From the NCBI RefSeq assembly GCF_001660485.1, contig NZ_CP013979.1, forward strand, positions 1,488,001 to 1,552,000: 64,000 nt of DNA, written 5' to 3'. Every line of letters begins with the position of its first letter. The stretch's first letter is position 1. Below are positions 35,397 through 44,582 of the stretch, in pieces. The notes beneath the pieces are model-generated. The model saw only the letters and a program-made list of their open reading frames with translations, made no database searches and had not been told where the DNA came from. This DNA is from Agromyces aureus. GTDB lineage: Bacteria > Actinomycetota > Actinomycetes > Actinomycetales > Microbacteriaceae. A program made the position numbers and the translations under genes.

Positions 35397-36590
35397 CTAG
35401 CCCGCGGCGGTCGCGGCCGCCCGCGCGGCGCGACGCCGCACGATGGCGCGGAACCACGCGGCATCCGGGACCCGCGCGAGGAACGTGCCCGAGATGATCG
35501 TGATGAGCACGTACGCCGTCGCGAGCGACGCGAGCTCGGGCGCGGCCCCCGAGGCCACGGCGATGCCGGCGATCACGATCGAGAACTCGCCGCGCGGTGC
35601 GAGCGTGAAGCCCGCGCGCCACTGGCCGAGCGTGCCGACCCCGGCACGCCGAGCGGCGTAGGCGCCGGTGACGACCTTCGTCGCGATCGTGACGGCGGCC
35701 AGCAGGAACGCCGGCAGCAGCATCGACCAGAGCGCCGACGAGTCGGACGTGATGCCGAAGAACACGAAGAACGTGGCCGCGAAGAGGTCGCGGAGCGGCG
35801 TCAGCACGCGGCTCGCGGCCGCGGCCACCCTGCCCGAGAGCGCGATGCCGACGAGGAACGCGCCGACCGCCGATGAGACGCTCACCTGGGCTGCGAGCCC
35901 GGCCACGAGCATCGTGAGCCCGAGCACGCCGAGGAGCAGGGGCTCGGCATGGTCGGCCGGGAACAGGCGCGACACGATGTGCCCGTGCCGGAGCGCGACG
36001 TAGAGGATGACGCTGACCACGCCGACCGCGATCGCCACGCCGATGGCGCCCTGCAGGATGCTCGCCCCGACCGCGAGGGCCGAGAGGATCGGCAGATAGA
36101 ACGCCATCGCGAGGTCCTCGATGACGAGCACGCCGAGGATCGCGGGCGTCTCGCGGTTCGACAGGCGGCCGAGGTCGCGCAGCAACGTGGCGACCACACC
36201 CGACGACGACACCCAGGTGACGCCCGCCAGTGCGACCGCCGCGAGCGGTCCCCAGCCGAACATCAGCGCCATCAGGGCGCCGGGCACGGCGTTCAGGACG
36301 CCGTCGACGATACCGGCGGCGCGTGTGGACTTGAGGCTCCCGAAGAGCTCGGTCGCGGTGTACTCGAGCCCCAGCAGGGCGAGCAGCAGGATGATGCCGA
36401 TCTCGGACCCGGCCTCGAGGAACTCCGCGCTCGCGTCGAGGGGCACGATGCCGCCCTCGCCGAACGCGAGCCCGATGACCAGGTAGAACGGGATCGGCGA
36501 CATGCCGATGCGCAGGGCGAGACGCCCGGCCAGGCTCATGATGAGCAGTAGCGCGCCGACTTCGATCAGCAGCAGCGTGGTGTCGTGCAT
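35397..36590 (-). CDS. khtU: Monovalent cation:proton antiporter, KhtU type (CPA2)
   Basis: 397-aa membrane protein with about 12 spans, resembling the K+/H+ efflux antiporter KhtU. Seen: N-terminal MHDTTLLLIEVGALLLIMSLAGRL, GLEYTATEL, GVLVIEDLAMAFYLP (conserved acidic ion site ED near 155), GAFLVGIALSG, and LAPRGEFSIVIAGIA near 340. There is no C-terminal RCK domain; the regulatory part is encoded separately just upstream (16-bp gap). Confidence 0.88.
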   Translation of the reverse strand: MHDTTLLLIEVGALLLIMSLAGRLALRIGMSPIPFYLVIGLAFGEGGIVPLDASAEFLEAGSEIGIILLLALLGLEYTATELFGSLKSTRAAGIVDGVLNAVPGALMALMFGWGPLAAVALAGVTWVSSSGVVATLLRDLGRLSNRETPAILGVLVIEDLAMAFYLPILSALAVGASILQGAIGVAIAVGVVSVILYVALRHGHIVSRLFPADHAEPLLLGVLGLTMLVAGLAAQVSVSSAVGAFLVGIALSGRVAAAASRVLTPLRDLFAATFFVFFGITSDSSALWSMLLPAFLLAAVTIATKVVTGAYAARRAGVGTLGQWRAGFTLAPRGEFSIVIAGIAVASGAAPELASLATAYVLITIISGTFLARVPDAAWFRAIVRRRAARAAATAAG

Positions 36591-36606
36591 CGGCGGCGCC
36601 CGGCGA

Positions 36607-37101
36607 TCAGTCGGGGCCGGAGGCGAGCAGCTTGGCTACTCCGTCGAGTCCTTCTCGCGTTCCGACGGCCACGATGACGTCGCCCGCCCGAAGATGATCG
36701 GCGGGCGTCGGGGAGGGGATGATCGTGCCGTCGCGCACGATCGCCACGATCGACGAATGCGTGCGGGTGCGGGCCTTGGTCTCGCCGAGCGTGCGATTCA
36801 GGTACGGCGAATCGGTGGGCAGGGCGATCTGCTCGGTGTACAGGCCCGCGGTCTCGTCGCTGAGGCTCGTGAGCCGGCTCAGCATGACCGAGGCACCGAG
36901 CACGTCGGCCAGTGCCGCCGCCTCGTCGTCGTTCAGCTGGATCGAATCACGGCACGCGTCGGGATCGTCACGGTCGAAGACGCCGAGATCGCGCTCGCCG
37001 TCGCGATGCGAGACGACGCTGATGCGTCGCCCGCTTTCGGTCACCAGGTCGTGACGCACGCCGATGCCCGGCAGGTCGACCTTCTCGATGCGAATACCCA
37101 C
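36607..37101 (-). CDS. khtT: TrkA-C domain regulatory subunit, KhtT type
   Basis: 164-aa cytoplasmic protein. Residues 1-75 form an N-terminal domain (GIRIEKVDLPGIGVRHDLV, SHRDGERDLGVFD) and 85-160 a TrkA-C/RCK-C domain (TEQIALPTDSPYLNRTLGET, GTIIPSPTPADHLRAGDVIVAVGT), the KhtT layout. Gating of the antiporter by c-di-AMP, pH or ions is known for the family. GTG 37101. A two-gene operon with khtU. Confidence 0.88.
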   Translation of the reverse strand: MGIRIEKVDLPGIGVRHDLVTESGRRISVVSHRDGERDLGVFDRDDPDACRDSIQLNDDEAAALADVLGASVMLSRLTSLSDETAGLYTEQIALPTDSPYLNRTLGETKARTRTHSSIVAIVRDGTIIPSPTPADHLRAGDVIVAVGTREGLDGVAKLLASGPD

Positions 37102-37182
37102 AGCGGATATCGTAACCCCGCTGGAGTGGCTGCCGTCCGGGTTCGGCGCAGCCGGGGGCGGCGCGTCGCGCGCGCAGCGCGC

Positions 37183-38058
37183 TCAGCCGGTGACGCGCGT
37201 GCGCATCTCGAGCACCGGCGTGCCGTCGTCGTCGACGAGCTCGAAGCCGATGCGGGCCTCGCCGAGCGCGCCGAGGGAGCCGACGTGCGTGCCGCCGCAG
37301 GGGATCTCGGCCGTGCCGTCGGGCAGCTCGGCGACCCAGGTGCGGCGGTCGGTGAGCCCGTCACCCGCGCGGTCGACGCGCACGGGCGAGCCCGAGCCGA
37401 TCCACCACGACACGGTCGCCGCGACGGTCTGGGCGAGCAGGTCGAGGTCTTCGTCGACGAGGCTCGCGACGTCGAATCCGGCCCGGCGAAGCGACTTGTT
37501 GAGCCGGTAGCGGTCGACCGAGCCGAAGGGCTCGATGCGGCTCGACGCGATCGCGATACCGTCGAAGTCGGGGCGACCGAGCGCGTCGGTGCGCGCCGCC
37601 TTCGACCACCGCGACTCGAGGGCCGCGTTCAGGGCGAGGGATGCCGCATGGCAGGCCGTGTGGCCGAGCGAGAGGGCGCCGCGCGCCGCGGCATCCGCCG
37701 TGATGACGACCTCGTCGCCCTCGGCGATCGCCGAACCGGCGCCGACCAGGTGCGCGACCAGGAACGCCCAGCCCTCGGTGCCCTTGCGCACGGGGATGTC
37801 GGAGCCGACGAACAGACCGGTGCCGTCGGTCGCGGCGACCACCGCGTCGAGCACGTCGAGTTCGGTGCCGCGCACCGCGATCGTGCCGGTGTCGGCGGGC
37901 TGGTCGGGCCAGGCGGCGTCGACGGGGTGGAAGCTCGTGGCGTCGGTGACGACGACGAGACGCCCGTCGGCCGAGGGCTCGACGTGCAGCACGACGGCGT
38001 GCTGCACGAGCCCGCCCGCCGGGTAGGTGACGCGGGTGTCCTGCGCGGGGAGGGTCAT
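37183..38058 (-). CDS. AlaX-like metal-dependent editing hydrolase
   Basis: 291-aa protein of the alanyl-tRNA editing (AlaX) superfamily, which deacylates mischarged tRNA. Seen: zinc ligands HTACH near 133-137 and the second pair within CGGTHV near 257-262, plus RGTELDVL and an actinobacterial insertion. Length is longer than minimal AlaX. A role in clearing Ser-tRNA(Ala) or D-amino-acid substrates is inferred from family only. It lies 10 bp after the small membrane gene on the same strand. Confidence 0.85.
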   Translation of the reverse strand: MTLPAQDTRVTYPAGGLVQHAVVLHVEPSADGRLVVVTDATSFHPVDAAWPDQPADTGTIAVRGTELDVLDAVVAATDGTGLFVGSDIPVRKGTEGWAFLVAHLVGAGSAIAEGDEVVITADAAARGALSLGHTACHAASLALNAALESRWSKAARTDALGRPDFDGIAIASSRIEPFGSVDRYRLNKSLRRAGFDVASLVDEDLDLLAQTVAATVSWWIGSGSPVRVDRAGDGLTDRRTWVAELPDGTAEIPCGGTHVGSLGALGEARIGFELVDDDGTPVLEMRTRVTG

Positions 38059-38068
38059 CGGGTGGCGC

Positions 38069-38245
38069 TCAGGCCTTGTCGCTGCGGCCGAGGAAGCTCA
38101 TCGGGATCGCCATCGAGATCGAGATGCAGACGATGCCGGCGAAGAACACGATCGCCTCGAACCCGATGATGTGCGTGGCGTTGCCCATGAGCCACATGCC
38201 GAACACGAACACGACCATGGCGATGATGAACAGAACGGCGCTCAC
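38069..38245 (-). CDS. 58-aa two-span membrane protein
   Basis: GTG 38245, with AAGGGAG upstream, opens a frame of 58 residues: span 1 VLFIIAMVVFVFGMWLMG, a polar turn NATHIIGFE, span 2 IVFFAGIVCISISMAIPMSF, and a charged end LGRSDKA. It is too short for routine gene calling. Adjacent to the AlaX-like gene on the same strand. No function recognised. Confidence 0.75.
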   Translation of the reverse strand: MSAVLFIIAMVVFVFGMWLMGNATHIIGFEAIVFFAGIVCISISMAIPMSFLGRSDKA

Positions 38246-38324
38246 GACGACTCCCTTGACGATGGCGCGGCCCGATCGCCGCGCGCGGCCAGTCTATCGA
38301 GCGGATGCCGCCGGCCGCCGGGCC

Positions 38325-39509
38325 TCAGTCGGGAACGGGGCCCAGCCAGGCGTTCGCCACGGTCGAGTGCGCCGACTCGTCGTCGGAGGGGTGGAAGATG
38401 CCCGCGAGCACGTCGCGGTAGAGGCGCCCGATCTCGGACCCGGCGAAGTAGCTCGATCCGCCCGAGACGCGCACCGCCTGGTCGACGACCTGCTTCGCGG
38501 TCTCGGTCGAACGGATCTTGACGCCCACGAGCTTCGCGAACCACTTCGAGCCGTGGTCGACGAGCCCGTCGAGGTCGCGGGCGACGGCCAGCAACTGCGG
38601 TTCGAGGGCGTCCTGCGCGAGCGCGGCATCCGCGATGCGCCAACGGATGTCGGGATCGTGCGCGTACGGCGCACCGTCGCGCTTCATCGAGGTGCGCCGG
38701 TGCGCGGCTGCCACGGCGAGGTCGAGTGCACGCGCGCCGATGCCCGCGTAGACCGAGGCGAGCAGCAGCTCGAAGCTCGCGAAGATGCCGAACACGAGCG
38801 GGTCGGCGTTCGGGCCGGGGTCGAGCCGACGCACGATGCGGTCGGGCGCCGCGTACGCGCCGTCGAGCACCGTCGTGCGGCTCTGGCTCGCGCGCATGCC
38901 GAGCGTGTTCCAGTCGTCGAGGATCCTCACGTCGGGGTCCTCGCGGTCGATGAAGCCGTAGACGAGCTTCGGGGCATCGGCCGACGTCGTGTCGAGGCCC
39001 ATCGTGCCGAGCCTCGTCCAAGCGGGGGAGAGCGAGGTGAAGATCTTGCGGCCCGAGTACCGGTAGCCGCCGTCGGCCTGCGGGTCGGCTTCGGTGCGGG
39101 AGCCGAACAGCATGAGGTCGTTGCCGGCCTCGCTGATGCCGAAGCCGAAGACCTCTCCGGCGCCCGCCTCGCGCTGCAGGAACTCGAGCGTGTCGTCGCC
39201 GCGGTCGTGGAGGATCTTCGCGACCGCGGTCCAGACGAGGTGCATGTTCACGGCGAGGGCCGTGGCGGGTGCCGCCCCCGCCAGGCGCATCTGCCCGCGC
39301 ACGGCGTCGTCGAGCCCCCAGCCGAGTCCGCCGAGCCGGGTCGGCACGAGGGCGCGCAGGTAGCCGATCTCGTGAAGCTCGGCGAGGTCCTCGTCGAAGA
39401 ACACGTTGTCGCGGTCGTAGCCGGCGGCACGCTCGCGGAAGCGTTCGAGCAGGTCGTCGTCGAGCAGGGTCTCGGCGGGCGTGGTCTCGGGGGGCGTGGT
39501 CGCGGTCAC
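38325..39509 (-). CDS. Acyl-CoA dehydrogenase-family protein
   Basis: 394-aa FAD enzyme. Seen: N-terminal helical domain (FRERAAGYDRDNVFFDEDLAEL), FGFGISEAGND (substrate/FAD loop), a middle beta domain with YSGRKIFTSLSPAWTRLGTMG, and a C-terminal helical domain with AVRVSGGSSYFAGSEIGRLYRDVLAGIFHPS. This pattern is closer to the DszC/HpaH-like flavin monooxygenase side of the superfamily than to fatty-acid dehydrogenases, so the substrate is uncertain. GTG 39509. Nine bp after the lipoprotein gene. Confidence 0.85.
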   Translation of the reverse strand: MTATTPPETTPAETLLDDDLLERFRERAAGYDRDNVFFDEDLAELHEIGYLRALVPTRLGGLGWGLDDAVRGQMRLAGAAPATALAVNMHLVWTAVAKILHDRGDDTLEFLQREAGAGEVFGFGISEAGNDLMLFGSRTEADPQADGGYRYSGRKIFTSLSPAWTRLGTMGLDTTSADAPKLVYGFIDREDPDVRILDDWNTLGMRASQSRTTVLDGAYAAPDRIVRRLDPGPNADPLVFGIFASFELLLASVYAGIGARALDLAVAAAHRRTSMKRDGAPYAHDPDIRWRIADAALAQDALEPQLLAVARDLDGLVDHGSKWFAKLVGVKIRSTETAKQVVDQAVRVSGGSSYFAGSEIGRLYRDVLAGIFHPSDDESAHSTVANAWLGPVPD

Positions 39510-39518
39510 GTCGCCAGA

Positions 39519-40634
39519 TTACGCCCGGGGTGCGAGGTCGCGGTCGGATGCGGCGGACTCGGCGGCCTCGGAGGCGCCCGGCCCGGCAGTCGCGTCGGCG
39601 ACGGTGTCGGCCGGTCGCGCGTTCGCCGCGGCATCCGCTCGTCGAGGCCCGCGCCCGCGCCCGCGCACGAGACGCACGATCGCGACGACGGCCATCGCCA
39701 CGACGAGCCCCGCGAGCAGCCAGGGCAGCAGCACGCCGACGACCACACCGACCCAGCCGAGGAGGAGCAGCAGCCCGTTCCACCCGGCGATGAGGCCGCC
39801 CCAGAACCCCTCGGGTGCCGGCTCGGGCGCGACCACGACCGTGACGCCCGAGAACCCGACGTTCAGGGTCGAGTAGGCGATGCGGTCGTCGAGCCCGTCG
39901 CGCTGCTGCACGAGCGCGTCGAGGTCGGCCTGACGCGTCGTCAGCTCGGTCTCGATCGCCATCAGGTCGCCGATGTCCTCCGCCTCGGCGAGCAGCGCCG
40001 TCATGCGTCCGATGGAGGTCTGGAGCGCCGTGATGCGCGCGTCGAGGTCGTCGTGCTGCTGCGAGACGTCGGTCGCGTCCATCGAGACTGAGGTGACGTC
40101 GCCGAGCTCGCGAAGCGCGCCGAGTGCGACGTCGAGGCCGTCGGCCGGGATGCGCAGGGTCAGCGATGCCGAGCCCGAGGCGGGGTCGTCGGGCGGGCCC
40201 GGGTTCTCGGTGCGCTGGTCGACCCGACCGCCCGCCTGCTGCGTGATGCGCACCGCCTCGGCCGCGGCATCCACCGGGTCGTCGACCGTGATGCGGACGT
40301 CACCCGTGGTGACCACGCTGCGTTCGGCCTCGGCGGCGAGCGACGAGGCGTCGGCCGGAGCCCCGGCCTCGCCCTCGAGCGTCACCGTGCCGTCGAGCGA
40401 CCCGGCGCCGGCCGGCGCGTCGAGCGCGGGGGCCTGCTGCGACATCGAGGAATCCGCACCGGCCGAGCACCCGGCGAGCAGGGCGATCAGCAGCACGGCA
40501 CCGGCACCCGCGACCGGTGCGACGGCGCCGCGTCGTCGCCTTCGGGCGAGCGGATGCCGGTGGTCGCCGACCTCCGTCGCTGGCTGCTGATGACGCTCGA
40601 CTCCGGTGCGGTTGCTGCGCTGCGAGGCTCTCAT
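39519..40634 (-). CDS. DUF4349 membrane-anchored lipoprotein
   Basis: 371-aa exported protein. Seen: a basic N-terminus, export segment with lipobox LLAGC near 55-59, a DUF4349 domain with TTGDVRITVDDP, QAGGRVDQRTE and a central coiled coil (LDARITALQTSIGRMTALL, LMAIETELTTRQADLDALVQQRD), then C-terminal transmembrane spans (LLLLLGWVGVVVGVLLPWLL and following) and a disordered tail. It is anchored at both ends of the extracellular part. Function unknown. GTG 40640 is an alternative start. Confidence 0.85.
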   Translation of the reverse strand: MRASQRSNRTGVERHQQPATEVGDHRHPLARRRRRGAVAPVAGAGAVLLIALLAGCSAGADSSMSQQAPALDAPAGAGSLDGTVTLEGEAGAPADASSLAAEAERSVVTTGDVRITVDDPVDAAAEAVRITQQAGGRVDQRTENPGPPDDPASGSASLTLRIPADGLDVALGALRELGDVTSVSMDATDVSQQHDDLDARITALQTSIGRMTALLAEAEDIGDLMAIETELTTRQADLDALVQQRDGLDDRIAYSTLNVGFSGVTVVVAPEPAPEGFWGGLIAGWNGLLLLLGWVGVVVGVLLPWLLAGLVVAMAVVAIVRLVRGRGRGPRRADAAANARPADTVADATAGPGASEAAESAASDRDLAPRA

Positions 40635-40763
40635 GCGCACACCGTAGCGCCGGGCGGGAACCCACTGTCTGGGCGCCGACTGGGAGTGCGATCACGATCG
40701 CATTGCGCTTCGCTGGGAGTTGCCGAGCGGCCCCAACGAACCGCGTCGCTCGCTCGTTCGCGG

Positions 40764-41600
40764 TCAGTCGTACTCGGGGTCGCGACCCGTGCGCTCGCCC
40801 GACTCGAGGGCCGCGATCGCCGCGAGGTCGACCTCATCGAGCTCGAAGCCGAAGACGTCGAGGTTCTCGCGGATCCGCGCGGGCGACGAGGCCTTGGGGA
40901 TCGCCACGAGCCCCTGCTGCACGTGCCACCGCAGCACGACCTGGGCGGGGCTCCGATCGTGGCGGGCGGCGATGAGCGCGAGCGTCGGATCGTCGAGCAC
41001 GCGCCCGCGCGCGAGCGGCGACCACGCCTCGACCTGGATGCCGCGGGCCGCATGGTCGGCGCGCAACTCGCGCTGCGGCAGCCACGGGTGCAGTTCCACC
41101 TGGTTGATCGCGGGCGCGACCCCCGTCTCGGCGACGATGCGATCGACGTGGTGCACGTGGAAGTTCGCCACGCCCACCGAGTGCACCCGGCCCTCGGCCT
41201 GGAGCCGCACGAGCGCGCGCCAGGTGTCGACGTACAGGTCGGTCGATGGCACCGGCCAGTGGATCAGGTAGAGGTCGAGCGTCTCGAGGCCGAACTTCTC
41301 CATCGACACGTCGAACGCCCGCAGGGTCGCGTCGTAGCCGTTGTCGTCGCGCCACACCTTGCTCGTGACGAAGAGGTCTTCACGGGCCACGTCGCTCTCG
41401 CGCACCGCCTGCCCGACCTCGGCCTCGTTCGCGTAGAACGCGGCGGTGTCGAGGTGGCGGTAGCCGGCGTCGATGGCCGCGAGCGCCAGGCCCGCGGCAT
41501 CCGTCGCCGGCACCTTGTAGAGCCCGAAGCCGAGCTGCGGGATGCGAGCGCCGCCGGCGAGGTCGAATCGCGGGGCGAGAGGGAGGGGTGCGTCGTTCAC
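40764..41600 (-). CDS. Aldo/keto reductase (2,5-diketo-D-gluconate reductase-like)
   Basis: 278-aa NADPH-dependent carbonyl reductase of the AKR5-like class. Seen: IPQLGFGLYKV, catalytic DTAAFYANEAEVG (Asp and Tyr), TSKVW (Lys), LIHWPVP (His), and NQVELHPWLPQ. GTG 41600 lies 10 bp after the MFS stop. A second paralogue, in the same family, is at 50.3 kb. The physiological substrate is not predictable. Confidence 0.92.
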   Translation of the reverse strand: MNDAPLPLAPRFDLAGGARIPQLGFGLYKVPATDAAGLALAAIDAGYRHLDTAAFYANEAEVGQAVRESDVAREDLFVTSKVWRDDNGYDATLRAFDVSMEKFGLETLDLYLIHWPVPSTDLYVDTWRALVRLQAEGRVHSVGVANFHVHHVDRIVAETGVAPAINQVELHPWLPQRELRADHAARGIQVEAWSPLARGRVLDDPTLALIAARHDRSPAQVVLRWHVQQGLVAIPKASSPARIRENLDVFGFELDEVDLAAIAALESGERTGRDPEYD

Positions 41601-41610
41601 GGGGTTCCGA

Positions 41611-42819
41611 TCAGCTCGGCTGCATGGGCACGGGTTCGGTGTCGGGGATCGGGCTCGCGTCGCGGCCGCGCAGGTCGGGATGCCATCGGCGGCCGAGTGC
41701 GGGCACGAGCACGCCGACGAAGGCGAACCCAGCGGCGATCCAGAACGCGCCCTGCGCGCCGTAGCCGTCGATCGAGAAGCCCGCGAGGGCCGAGCCGAGC
41801 GCGGCGCCGATGAGTTGGCCCGTGCCGACCCAGCCGTAGGCCTCGGCGGTGTCGGAGAACTTCACGCTCGACGAGACGATCGAGAACAGCACCGCGAGCG
41901 CGGGGGCGATGCCGATGCCTGCGATGAACAGCGTGGCCGAGAGCCACCAGAAGTCCATGACGAACGCCGCGAGCGCCATGCCCGCGAACACGATGAACAT
42001 GCGGCGCGCGGTGGCCCACGGGCCGATGGGGATGTGGCCGAAGAGCAGGCCGCCGGCGAGCGAACCGACCGAGAAGATCGCGAGCACGAGTCCGGCCTCT
42101 GGTCCACCGTGCCCGAACACCGCGACGACACCGGCCTCGACCGCCGCGCAGGCCCCGATGAGGAGGAATCCGACGACCGTCGCGAGCAGCACGGCCGGCC
42201 GGCTGAGCACGACGCCGAACTTGCGCTTCGACCGCGGGATGCGCACGCGCCCGAGCTCGGGGGAGCTGATGAACCAGGCGCCGCCGACGACCATGAGCAC
42301 GGCGGCGAGCATGATCGCCCAGATCGTGCCGATCTGCGTCGCCACGAGCGTCGTGATGACGGGGCCGACGACCCAGATGATCTCCTGCGCCGATGCGTCG
42401 AGCGAGAACAGCGGGGTCAGCTGGCGCGAGTTGACCATCTTCGGGTAGATCGTGCGTACCGCCGGCTGCACGGGCGGCGTCGCGAGCCCGGTGATGAAGC
42501 CCACGATCATGTACAGCGGAACGGTCAGGGGCAGCAGGCCGATCGACACGATGCCGGTGACGCAGAGGATCGTGGTGACGATGAGCACCGGTCGCATGCC
42601 GAGTCGACCCATGAGCCGGCTCGTGAGCGGGCCCGCGATCGCCTGGCCGATCGACGTGGCCGCGAGCACCAGGCCGGCGGAGCCGTACGATCCGGTCGTC
42701 TGCTCGATGTGCAACAGGAACGCGAGCGAGAGCATGCCCGACGGGAAGCGCGCGGTCAGCTGCGCCGCGATGATTCGCGCGACGCCCGGGGTCTTGAGGA
42801 GTTCGGAGTAGCTGGCCAC
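41611..42819 (-). CDS. MFS transporter, 12-TM
   Basis: 402-aa major facilitator. Seen: MASYSELLKTPGVARIIAAQ (sugar-efflux or YajR-like N-terminus), FPSGMLSLAFLLHIEQTTGS, MGRLGMRPVLIV (motif A variant), 12 hydrophobic spans and a short polar tail. GTG 42819. Ten bp before the AKR gene on the same strand, suggesting an uptake or efflux function for the AKR substrate or product. Confidence 0.87.
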   Translation of the reverse strand: MASYSELLKTPGVARIIAAQLTARFPSGMLSLAFLLHIEQTTGSYGSAGLVLAATSIGQAIAGPLTSRLMGRLGMRPVLIVTTILCVTGIVSIGLLPLTVPLYMIVGFITGLATPPVQPAVRTIYPKMVNSRQLTPLFSLDASAQEIIWVVGPVITTLVATQIGTIWAIMLAAVLMVVGGAWFISSPELGRVRIPRSKRKFGVVLSRPAVLLATVVGFLLIGACAAVEAGVVAVFGHGGPEAGLVLAIFSVGSLAGGLLFGHIPIGPWATARRMFIVFAGMALAAFVMDFWWLSATLFIAGIGIAPALAVLFSIVSSSVKFSDTAEAYGWVGTGQLIGAALGSALAGFSIDGYGAQGAFWIAAGFAFVGVLVPALGRRWHPDLRGRDASPIPDTEPVPMQPS

Positions 42820-42906
42820 GTCTGCTCATCGTATCGACGAGGGGGTCGGCTGCCGCGCGCCGCGCACGGGCGAGGGGCCGAGAACCGGGCGACAAGTCCG
42901 TCAATC

Positions 42907-42978
42907 AATTCCGCTCTGCGAAAAAGGACATTCGGCTTGTGGAATTTTCTTGACGTCTCGTCGATCGCGGTGGTACTT
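42907..42978 (+). promoter_or_regulatory. Promoter region of the purine-salvage operon
   Basis: An AT-rich island. TTGACG (42950-42955), 17-nt spacer and GTACTT (42973-42978) form a promoter. Just upstream, AATTCC (42907-42912) and GGAATT (42941-42946) make an inverted repeat with a 28-nt spacer, a candidate operator. Confidence 0.5.
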
Positions 42979-43095
42979 CTTGAAGACCTTCCAGCGCGGG
43001 AGGGACCTGGATCAGCAGACAGGGCATCACTGAGCTGGCTCCCTGCGGGCCGCCACCGGTTCCGCACCGCGCGACAGGAATCGGAGATCCATCGC

Positions 43096-44463
43096 ATGCA
43101 GGTCACCCCTACGACCACCTGGCTGAAGAACCCGCTCGACATCTTCACGGGCGAGCACGCCGATGCCGGGGGCGGCGTCGTGATCAGCGGGTCGCAGATC
43201 CTCGAGGTCGTCGCGCGCGGCGCCGCACCCTCGATGGCGGTCGACGAGGTCTTCGACGCGTCACGCCACGTGATCATCCCGGGCCTGATCAACACGCACC
43301 ATCACTTCTACCAGACCCTCACCCGGGCGTGGAGGCCCGTCGTGAGCGCCGAGCTCTTCCCGTGGTTGCAGGGTCTCTACGGGGTATGGGCCGGCCTCAC
43401 CCCGCGCGACCTCGAGCTCGCGACCACGGCCGCGCTCGCCGAACTCCTGCTCTCCGGATGCACGACGGCCGCCGACCATCACTACCTCTTCCCCGACGGG
43501 TTGGAGGCGGGCATCGACGTGCAGGTCGAGGTCGTCAGGACCCTCGGCATGCGGGCGACCCTCACCCGCGGATCGATGTCGCTCGGAGAGGACGACGGCG
43601 GGCTGCCGCCCCAGCGCACGGTGCAGGACGCGGACACGATCCTCGCCGACAGCGAGCGGCTCGTCGGCGCCTATCACGAGCGGGGCGACGGTGCACAGGT
43701 GCAGATCGGACTCGCGCCGTGCTCGCCGTTCTCGGTCACGACCGACGTCATGCGCGAGACCGCGGAGCTGGCCGAGCGGCTCGACGTGCGCCTCCACACG
43801 CATCTGGCCGAGACGCTCGACGAGGAGGCGTTCTGCCGTGAGCGGTTCGGCCTGCGCACGGTCGACTACCTCGAGAGCGTCGGATGGCTCTCCGACCGCA
43901 CCTGGCTCGCGCACGGCATCCACTTCGACGACGACGAGATCGCGCGGCTCGGCCGGGCGGGCACCGCGGTCGCGCACTGCGCGACGTCGAACATGCGCCT
44001 CGCCTCGGGCATCGCCCGGGCCGTCGAGCTCGAGGAGGGGGGGGCGCCCGTCGGGCTCGGCGTCGACGGGTCCGCCTCGAACGACGGGTCGAACATGATC
44101 CAGGAGGTCCGACAGGCGCTCTACCTCCAGCGACTCCGCTACGGCGCGTCGAGCGTCACGCCCGAGCGAGCCCTCGGCTGGGCCACGGCAGGTTCCGCCC
44201 GCGCCCTCGGCCGAGCCGACCTCGGCGTGCTCGCACCGGGCCGCCAGGCGGACCTGGCGATGTTCACGCTCGACGACCTGCGCTTCTCGGGCAGCCACGA
44301 TCCGATCGCCGCGCTGCTCCTCTGCGGCGCCGAGCGTGCCGACCGAGTGATGGTCGGCGGCTCGTGGAGGGTCGTCGACGGCGCGATCGTCGGACTCGAC
44401 CTCGACCGGCTCATCGCCCACCACAGCGAGGCGGCGAGGGGGCTGCTCGCACGACACCGCTGA
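43096..44463 (+). CDS. 8-oxoguanine deaminase / guanine deaminase-type amidohydrolase
   Basis: 455-aa metal-dependent hydrolase of the AtzA/TrzN/8-oxoguanine deaminase group. Seen: first ligand motif NTHHHFYQTLTRAW near 75-88 (HxH), HTHLAE near 236, AHGIHFDDDE near 273, and GSASNDGSNMIQEVRQAL near 330 with the catalytic Asp region. The pattern NTHHHFYQTLTR is typical of 8-oxoguanine deaminase. GGAG-rich sequence lies just before ATG 43096. Co-directional with an NCS2 permease, supporting purine salvage. Confidence 0.9.
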   Translation: MQVTPTTTWLKNPLDIFTGEHADAGGGVVISGSQILEVVARGAAPSMAVDEVFDASRHVIIPGLINTHHHFYQTLTRAWRPVVSAELFPWLQGLYGVWAGLTPRDLELATTAALAELLLSGCTTAADHHYLFPDGLEAGIDVQVEVVRTLGMRATLTRGSMSLGEDDGGLPPQRTVQDADTILADSERLVGAYHERGDGAQVQIGLAPCSPFSVTTDVMRETAELAERLDVRLHTHLAETLDEEAFCRERFGLRTVDYLESVGWLSDRTWLAHGIHFDDDEIARLGRAGTAVAHCATSNMRLASGIARAVELEEGGAPVGLGVDGSASNDGSNMIQEVRQALYLQRLRYGASSVTPERALGWATAGSARALGRADLGVLAPGRQADLAMFTLDDLRFSGSHDPIAALLLCGAERADRVMVGGSWRVVDGAIVGLDLDRLIAHHSEAARGLLARHR

Positions 44464-44582
44464 GAGAGAGGACCGCCCGCCGCCCACCCGGACCACCCAC
44501 GACCAGACCACCATCCAGCCCCGCAGATCCGCACCATCACCAGCGGCCGCATCCAGCGGCCCGAGACGACGAAGAGGTCGAG
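44464..44582 (+). other. C-rich, G-poor spacer (possible Rho-utilisation site)
   Basis: The 119 bp between the two genes of the purine pair is strongly cytosine-rich with many CCA/CCC triplets and few G-runs (about 44474-44555). Such single-stranded C-rich RNA is what Rho factor binds. No gene is present. Confidence 0.35.

Noticed and set aside
41542-43095. Extension of the deaminase frame upstream to 41542
   Set aside because: It runs antisense through the MFS gene and is charged low-complexity; the conserved N-terminus starts at 43096.
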